Position numbers and translations under genes: made by a program. Below the pieces are notes generated by a model. It was given only the letters and a program-made list of their open reading frames with translations, was not told where the DNA came from and ran no database searches. Below are positions 59,227 to 64,000 of a DNA stretch of 64,000 nucleotides, one piece after another. The first letter of the stretch is position 1; each line of letters opens with the position of its first letter. The DNA comes from Rhodococcus pseudokoreensis (GTDB taxonomy: Bacteria; Actinomycetota; Actinomycetes; Mycobacteriales; Mycobacteriaceae), in NCBI RefSeq assembly GCF_017068395.1, contig NZ_CP070619.1, forward strand, positions 7,936,001 to 8,000,000, read 5' to 3'.

Positions 59227-59458
59227 AACCGCCTGCGTCTCGTACCGTAGCTGCAACCCCGGCATCCCCGACGATGCTGGTGCCCCCCGGGAACGGCCAC
59301 CACAGGAGCAGAGTAGTGGGGTTCCGCGTGGCAGGGGGCCTGCCACGCCGGATTCTGCCGGAGCACACCCACCCCGGTACCGTGGCGCCGGTGAATTACG
59401 AACGCGACATGGGAAATTGGCGTCAGAGCGGCACATTCGGCCCCGGGACCGGTGAGTG

Positions 59459-60304
59459 ATGGGCGAGGCGATGACCTGGCTCCAGGCGATTGTCCTCGGT
59501 GCCGTCCAGGGGTTGACCGAGTTCCTGCCCATCTCCTCGTCCGGCCATCTCCGGATCGTGTCCGAGGTCTTCTTCGGTGACGACGCCGGTGCGTCCTTCA
59601 CCGCCGTCACCCAGCTCGGCACCGAAGCGGCCGTGCTCATCTACTTCGCCCGCGACATCGGACGGATCATCGCCGGCTGGTTCCGGGGCCTGTTCCACGC
59701 CGAGCATCGCAGTGACCTCGATTACCGGATGGGCTGGTATGTGATCATCGGCACGATCCCGGTGGGTGTGCTCGGGTTCCTGTTCAAGGACCAGATCCGC
59801 ACCGGCGCCCGCAACCTGTGGCTGATCGCCACCATGCTGATCGTGTTCGCGTTCGTCATCGCGGCCGCCGAGTACTACGGGCGGAAGGTGCGTCCCGTCG
59901 AGGATCTGCGCGCCAAGGACGGCATCATCATGGGTTCGGCCCAGGCGCTCGCCCTGATCCCGGGGGTCTCGCGGTCGGGCGGCACGATCAGCGCCGGCCT
60001 CTTCCTCGGACTCACCCGTGAAGCCGCGGCCCGCTATTCGTTCCTCCTCGCCATTCCCGCGGTCGTCGCATCCGGGCTGTTCAGCCTGCCGGATGCGTTC
60101 GAACCGGCCGGTGAGGGTCTCAACGCGAGCGGCCCGCAGCTCTTCGTCGCGACCGCGATCGCCTTCGCCATCGGCTACGCGTCGATCGCGTGGCTGCTGC
60201 GTTTCGTCGTCGACCACTCCATGTACTGGTTCGTCGGCTACCGCATCATCCTCGGCGTCATCGTCCTGTCGCTTCTCGCGACCGGCGTCGTGTCGGCCAC
60301 CTGA
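59459..60304 (+). CDS. uppP: undecaprenyl-diphosphate phosphatase
   Basis: 281 residues with about eight membrane helices. BacA motifs: [20 protein letters not shown] near 18-37 with the catalytic Glu-rich segment, and [20 protein letters not shown] near 165-184. It recycles the undecaprenyl carrier of cell-wall synthesis. Starts at ATG 59459 or, better matched to the M. tuberculosis protein, ATG 59471 ([10 protein letters not shown]). Divergent from the aldo/keto reductase gene. Confidence 0.94.
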   Translation: MGEAMTWLQAIVLGAVQGLTEFLPISSSGHLRIVSEVFFGDDAGASFTAVTQLGTEAAVLIYFARDIGRIIAGWFRGLFHAEHRSDLDYRMGWYVIIGTIPVGVLGFLFKDQIRTGARNLWLIATMLIVFAFVIAAAEYYGRKVRPVEDLRAKDGIIMGSAQALALIPGVSRSGGTISAGLFLGLTREAAARYSFLLAIPAVVASGLFSLPDAFEPAGEGLNASGPQLFVATAIAFAIGYASIAWLLRFVVDHSMYWFVGYRIILGVIVLSLLATGVVSAT

Positions 60305-60344
60305 GATCGGGCGGTCGGGGAGTGCGCGACACTAGGCTGGGCCA

Positions 60345-61043
60345 ATGACAGTTGTGCTGCTGCGCCATGGGCGGTCGACCTCGAACACTGCACACACGCT
60401 TGCCGGCCGGTCGCCGGGAGTCGAACTCGACGACCGCGGTCGCGAGCAGGCGCAGGCGATCGTGGCCCGGCTCGCGGACGTGGTGATCGAGGAGATCGTG
60501 CACTCACCGCTTCTTCGGTGCGAGCAGACGGTGGAACCGCTCGCCCGGGCACGGGGCCTGACCCCGGTGGTGGAACATGGGCTGGTCGAGGTCGACTACG
60601 GCGAGTGGACCGGTCGGGAGCTGAAGGTCCTGCTCGAGGAACCGCTGTGGAAGATCGTGCAGCAGCACGCGTCCGCCGCAGTGTTCCCCGGCGGCGAAGG
60701 GCTCGCCCAGGTCCAGGCGCGGGCCGTCGCCGCGGTCCGGGAGCACGACGCCCGGCTCGCGGAACTCCACGGCCGCGACGTCGTGTGGGTGGCCTGCTCG
60801 CACGGTGACGTCATCAAGTCGGTCCTCGCGGACGCCCTCGGCGCACACCTCGACGGATTCCAGCGGATCGTCGCCGAACCCGCCTCCATCAGCGTCGTCC
60901 GGTACACCTCCACCCGCCCCTACGTGTTGAAGATGAACGACACCGGGGCCGATCTGTCAGGGGTGAACGTCCCCCCGGCGTCGGGAGACGGCGCCCGGGC
61001 CGAAGTATCCGGATCGGTGCCCGGCGGGGAGGTCCGGTTGTGA
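60345..61043 (+). CDS. histidine phosphatase (phosphoglycerate mutase-like, Rv2135c family)
   Basis: 232 residues. The phosphohistidine motif is VVLLRHGRSTSN near 3-14, later CSHGDVIKSVLAD carries the second His near 147. It is of the MSMEG_4193 family found in mycothiol regions. TAGGCT at 60333-60338 puts the transcript start on the ATG, so it is probably leaderless. Substrate unknown. The C-terminal ~30 residues are poorly conserved. Confidence 0.92.
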   Translation: MTVVLLRHGRSTSNTAHTLAGRSPGVELDDRGREQAQAIVARLADVVIEEIVHSPLLRCEQTVEPLARARGLTPVVEHGLVEVDYGEWTGRELKVLLEEPLWKIVQQHASAAVFPGGEGLAQVQARAVAAVREHDARLAELHGRDVVWVACSHGDVIKSVLADALGAHLDGFQRIVAEPASISVVRYTSTRPYVLKMNDTGADLSGVNVPPASGDGARAEVSGSVPGGEVRL

Positions 61044-61114
61044 CGATTAGGCGGACCCCGCCGGTAGCGATTAGGCGGACCCCGCCGGTAGCGATTAGGC
61101 GGACACCGCCGGGA
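61043..61114 (+). repeat. three 24-base tandem repeats
   Basis: Units at 61043, 61067 and 61091, each about 24 bases (GCGATTAGGCGGACCCCGCC then GGTA); the third has one change (ACACC) and a broken fourth copy starts after it. Each unit holds a small GGCGG-ACC-CCGCC stem. It begins at the stop codon of the preceding gene. No gene in 61115-61219 except the lead-in to DUF3090. Confidence 0.8.
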
Positions 61115-61219
61115 ACGATTGACGGATAATGAACGCAGCATGCTGCGAGGAACAGTCCGAGACGGAACAACGAGTGGGCAGCGCCGCAGTAGGGCCCGGC
61201 TCCAGCTGAAGGAGGTGCA

Positions 61220-61813
61220 ATGTCACGCGCAATTCACGTATTCCGCACTCCTGACCGATTCATTGCCGGGACGGTGGGTGAACCCGGCGACAGGTCGTTC
61301 TATCTCCAGGCAGTACACGAGGCGCGAGTGATCAGCGTCCTGCTGGAGAAACAGCAGGTACAGGTCCTGGCCGACCGGATGGGACTCCTCCTCGAGGAAG
61401 TGCACCGCAGGTTCGGGACGGACGTTCCTCCGGAAGGGGCCGAACTCGACGACGCCAGCCCACTCGTCACTCCGATCGACGCCGAGTTCCGGGTCGGGAC
61501 GATGGGCCTGGGCTGGGACGCGGACGCCGGAGCCGTCGTCGTGGAACTGCTCGCCGTCAGCGAGACGGAATTCGACGAGTCCGTCGTGCTCGACGACTCT
61601 GAGGACGGACCGGACGCCGTGCGCGTGTTCCTCACCCCACTGCAGGCGAGGGACTTCTCCCTGCGGTCCGAACGGGTCATCGCCGCCGGTCGCGCACCGT
61701 GCCCGCTGTGCGGTGAGCCGCTCGCCCCGGAGGGACACATCTGCATCCGCACCAACGGGTACCGCCGCGGCCAGAGCTTCGGACTCACCCCGGAAATGGA
61801 CGAGGAGGACTGA
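61220..61813 (+). CDS. DUF3090 protein (Rv2134c family) with C-terminal zinc finger
   Basis: 197 residues. The conserved head SRAIHVFRTPDRFIAGTVGE is followed by a helical centre (VLLEKQQVQVLADRMGLLLE) and a C-terminal CPLCGEPLAPEGHIC zinc finger near 163-177. It occurs with the SCO1664-type gene next to mshC in many actinobacteria. Function unknown. AAGGAGG precedes the ATG. Confidence 0.92.
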   Translation: MSRAIHVFRTPDRFIAGTVGEPGDRSFYLQAVHEARVISVLLEKQQVQVLADRMGLLLEEVHRRFGTDVPPEGAELDDASPLVTPIDAEFRVGTMGLGWDADAGAVVVELLAVSETEFDESVVLDDSEDGPDAVRVFLTPLQARDFSLRSERVIAAGRAPCPLCGEPLAPEGHICIRTNGYRRGQSFGLTPEMDEED

Positions 61814-61816
61814 CGG

Positions 61817-62620
61817 TTGCCTGCCGAGGAGTCCGATCCCCTGGAGTCCGGCGAGCTGACCCTCATCGGCCAGATCACCCACGCCAGCAACGCCACCCTG
61901 GTCTGCGACGCGGCCGCGGGTGAGAACACCGTCCGCTGCGTGTACAAACCCGTCCGCGGGGAACGCCCGCTGTGGGATTTCCCGGACGGCACGCTCGCTG
62001 GACGTGAGGTTGCGTCGTATCTCGTGTCCGAGCAGCTCGGGTGGGGTGTGATTCCTCGCACTCTGCTGCGGGACGGTCCGTTCGGCCCGGGGATGGTGCA
62101 GCGGTGGATCGACACCCCGGACCGGCACGCCGACGACACCGGCGGTCTCGATCTGGTCGACATCTGCGCCCCCGACGCCGTCCCCGCGGGGTGGTTCGAG
62201 ATCCTGCGCGCCACCGACATGGACGGCGAACCGGTCGCGCTGATCCACGCGGACGACCCGCGGCTGCAGCGGATGGCCGTCCTCGACGTGCTGATCAACA
62301 ACGCCGACCGCAAGGGCGGCCACGCGCTCGAGGGTCTCGACGGGTCCGTCTACGGCGTCGACCACGGCATCTGCCTGCACACGGAGAACAAACTGCGGAC
62401 CGTGCTGTGGGGGTGGGCCGGGACGGAGGTGCCGGGCGCCCTCGTCGTCGACATCGCCGAACTCATCTCCTCGCTGGAGGGCGACTTCGGTGCGCGGCTC
62501 GGCGAGCACATCACGTCCGACGAGGTCGCCGCGCTGTACGAGCGCGCCGTGGATCTGCTCGCCGCACCCGTGATGCCCCGGCCGAACGGTCACCGGCCCA
62601 TCCCGTGGCCCGCGTTCTGA
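61817..62620 (+). CDS. SCO1664-family protein (PI3/4-kinase-like fold)
   Basis: 267 residues from TTG 61817. VRCVYKPVRGERPLWDFPDG near 38-57 holds the likely phosphate-binding Lys, then VLDVLINNADRKGGHALEG near 155-173 and YGVDHGICLHTENKLRTV resemble the catalytic and metal loops of PI3/4-kinase-like proteins. GGAGG precedes the TTG. Function unknown; it is 3 bases after DUF3090, and the two are probably one unit. Confidence 0.88.
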   Translation: MPAEESDPLESGELTLIGQITHASNATLVCDAAAGENTVRCVYKPVRGERPLWDFPDGTLAGREVASYLVSEQLGWGVIPRTLLRDGPFGPGMVQRWIDTPDRHADDTGGLDLVDICAPDAVPAGWFEILRATDMDGEPVALIHADDPRLQRMAVLDVLINNADRKGGHALEGLDGSVYGVDHGICLHTENKLRTVLWGWAGTEVPGALVVDIAELISSLEGDFGARLGEHITSDEVAALYERAVDLLAAPVMPRPNGHRPIPWPAF

Positions 62621-62692
62621 GCGACCCGTTCGGAGCCCGGCGGGCGGCGGCTCCCTCCGAGGCGGAAACGCGGGTCCATTAGGCTCGCTGTC

Positions 62693-63940
62693 ATGCAGTC
62701 TTGGTCCGAAACCGCTGTCCCGTCCGTTCCAGGCCAGGGGCCTCCGCTGCGGTTGTTCGACACCGCCGACCGGCAGGTGCGCCCCGTCACTCCCGGACGC
62801 ACGGCCACGATGTACGTGTGCGGTATCACCCCCTACGACGCGACCCACCTCGGTCACGCCGCCACGTACCTGACGTTCGATCTGGTGAACCGGATCTGGC
62901 GTGACGCCGGGCACGACGTGCACTACGTCCAGAACGTCACCGACGTGGACGACCCGCTGTTCGAGCGCGCCAACCGCGACGGCGAGGACTGGGTCGTCCT
63001 CGGCATGCGCGAGACGGCACTGTTCCGCGAAGACATGGAAGCCCTCCGGGTGATTCCCCCGCGCGACTACATCGGCGCGGTGGAATCGATCGGCGAAGTG
63101 ATCGAGATGGTCGAGAAGTTCGTCGCGTCCGGCGCCGCCTACGTCGTCGACGACGCCGAATTCCCCGACGTGTACTTCCGCGCCGACGCGACGGAACAGT
63201 TCGGGTACGAGTCCGGCTACGACCGCGCGACGATGGACAAGTTCTTCGCCGAACGCGGCGGCGACCCCGACCGCCCCGGCAAGCAGAACCCGCTCGACGC
63301 GCTGGTGTGGCGCGCGGTCCGGCCGGGTGAGCCGTCCTGGCCGTCGCCGTTCGGTCCCGGGCGTCCCGGCTGGCACATCGAGTGCTCGGCCATCGCCCTC
63401 AACCGCATCGGTTCGGGTTTCGACGTCCAGGGCGGCGGCAGCGACCTGATCTTCCCGCACCACGAGTACTCCGCGGCGCACGCCGAGTCGGCCACGGGTG
63501 ACCGTCGGTTCGCACGGCACTACGTGCACACCGGCATGATCGGTCTCGACGGCGAGAAGATGTCGAAGAGCCGTGGCAACCTCGTGTTCGTGTCGAAGTT
63601 GCGCGGCGAGGGCGTCGATCCGGCCGCTATCCGCCTCGGACTGCTGTCCGGGCACTACCGGCAGGACCGTCCGTGGACCGAGCAGGTACTCGCCGACGCC
63701 CACACCCGGTTGCAGTTGTGGAAGGACGCCGCCGCACTCGAGTCGGCGCAGTCGGCCACCGACACGATCGCCCGGCTGCGCCAGCATCTCGCGGACGACC
63801 TCGACACCCCGAAGGCGCTCGACGCCCTCGACGGCTGGGCCCGCCGCGCCCTCGACAACGGGGGTTCCGACACCAACGCGCCGAGCGAATTCGCCGCGGC
63901 GGTGGATGCCCTTCTCGGTGTGCGGCTTCGCCGCCCGTGA
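62693..63940 (+). CDS. mshC: cysteine:1D-myo-inosityl 2-amino-2-deoxy-alpha-D-glucopyranoside ligase (MshC)
   Basis: 415 residues of the class I CysRS-like fold. The HIGH-type motif is [15 protein letters not shown] near 44-58, the zinc Cys at [17 protein letters not shown] near 230, and KMSKS ([11 protein letters not shown]) near 285-295. It joins cysteine to GlcN-Ins in mycothiol synthesis. TAGGCT at 62680-62685 places transcription on the ATG; probably leaderless. In mycobacteria cysQ lies just before mshC; here it does not. Confidence 0.95.
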   Translation: MQSWSETAVPSVPGQGPPLRLFDTADRQVRPVTPGRTATMYVCGITPYDATHLGHAATYLTFDLVNRIWRDAGHDVHYVQNVTDVDDPLFERANRDGEDWVVLGMRETALFREDMEALRVIPPRDYIGAVESIGEVIEMVEKFVASGAAYVVDDAEFPDVYFRADATEQFGYESGYDRATMDKFFAERGGDPDRPGKQNPLDALVWRAVRPGEPSWPSPFGPGRPGWHIECSAIALNRIGSGFDVQGGGSDLIFPHHEYSAAHAESATGDRRFARHYVHTGMIGLDGEKMSKSRGNLVFVSKLRGEGVDPAAIRLGLLSGHYRQDRPWTEQVLADAHTRLQLWKDAAALESAQSATDTIARLRQHLADDLDTPKALDALDGWARRALDNGGSDTNAPSEFAAAVDALLGVRLRRP

Positions 63941-63979
63941 GTACTTGTTAACCGCCCGCGGTTAACAAGTACTCACGGG
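63934..63979. terminator. CGTGAGT-flanked hairpin after mshC
   Basis: Perfect 22-base arms (63934-63955 and 63958-63979) around CC; the arm reads CCCGTGAGTACTTGTTAACC then GC. The mshC stop TGA lies inside the left arm and the stop of the convergent gene (TCA at 63980) touches the right arm. It shares the CGTGAGT edge and following TCAGGCG with the hairpin at 42021-42082. Confidence 0.85.
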
Positions 63980-64000
63980 TCAGGCGAACTCGAGCGCACC
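63980..64000 (-). CDS. 3' end of a convergent gene (partial)
   Basis: On the minus strand the last 21 bases read GALEFA-stop. This is too short to identify. The context (stop touching a convergent terminator, codon use fitting) suggests a real gene continuing past the window. Confidence 0.4.
   Translation of the reverse strand, partial: GALEFA

Noticed and set aside
61043-61114. Possible CRISPR array
   Set aside because: Units are contiguous with no unique spacers and no cas genes are nearby.

Overview
The window reads as chromosomal DNA of a high-GC actinomycete of the Mycobacteriales, most likely a Rhodococcus of the jostii/opacus type. The evidence is the codon use, frequent GTG/TTG starts, a mycothiol gene (mshC), GarA, malate synthase G, and gene order. 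Three blocks follow the Mycobacterium tuberculosis order closely: 2.5-19.2 kb matches Rv1691-Rv1713, 29.6-44.3 kb matches Rv1822-Rv1837c, and 49.6-63.9 kb matches Rv2141c-Rv2130c. The species assignment is inference; the synteny is from memory of the H37Rv gene order.

Layout. 1-2.47 kb: 3' part of a 23S rRNA gene, a 5S rRNA gene and a terminator. 2.5-19.2 kb: a long plus-strand housekeeping run with many 4-base stop/start overlaps (TPR/RGG protein, HAD phosphatase, tlyA, nadK, recN, steA-steB, pyrG, NUDIX, a decayed xerD, parA-like, scpA-scpB, rluB, cmk, der), then tRNA-Pro. 19.4-29.5 kb: an accessory stretch with an L,D-transpeptidase, an ECF41-type sigma factor paired with an MFS exporter, a SRPBCC protein, a TetR repressor facing a three-gene acyl-CoA/reductase cluster through a triple operator, a CoA-type NUDIX and an SMP-30 protein. 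29.6-39 kb: pgsA-like, DUF881/DUF1290 membrane proteins, gcvH, garA, two MerR regulators, a bifunctional nuclease, and gcvP behind a tandem glycine riboswitch. 39-49.4 kb, mostly minus strand: a metallophosphoesterase, a VWA/solute-binding protein, glcB, a TauE/SafE exporter with a cysteine-ending leader peptide, a trans-enoyl-reductase-like protein, DUF2784, a universal stress protein, a zinc-ribbon/SDR fusion and tRNA-Leu. 49.6-64 kb: M20 peptidase, PEBP protein, pyrD, a lipoprotein, a heme uptake and degradation operon with an iron box, an aldo/keto reductase-like protein, uppP, a phosphoglycerate-mutase-family protein, DUF3090, a SCO1664-family protein, mshC, and the last codons of a convergent gene.

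How the genes work together. The first block supplies chromosome maintenance (ScpAB, ParA-like, RecN), septum formation (SteA/SteB), ribosome biogenesis (TlyA, RluB, Der) and nucleotide metabolism. The second couples glycine cleavage (GcvH, GcvP, glycine riboswitch) with the FHA regulator GarA and the glyoxylate enzyme GlcB. The heme operon joins import (HmuTUV-like) to heme oxygenase.

The most interesting signals are regulatory. They are: a 33-codon leader ending Cys-Cys-stop with mutually exclusive stems in front of the TauE/SafE gene; matching ECF-type promoters in front of the sigma factor and of the MFS exporter; three 16-base operator copies spaced exactly 22 bases apart; a xerD remnant that has lost its catalytic tyrosine; and six genes whose -10 hexamers place the transcript start on the start codon.
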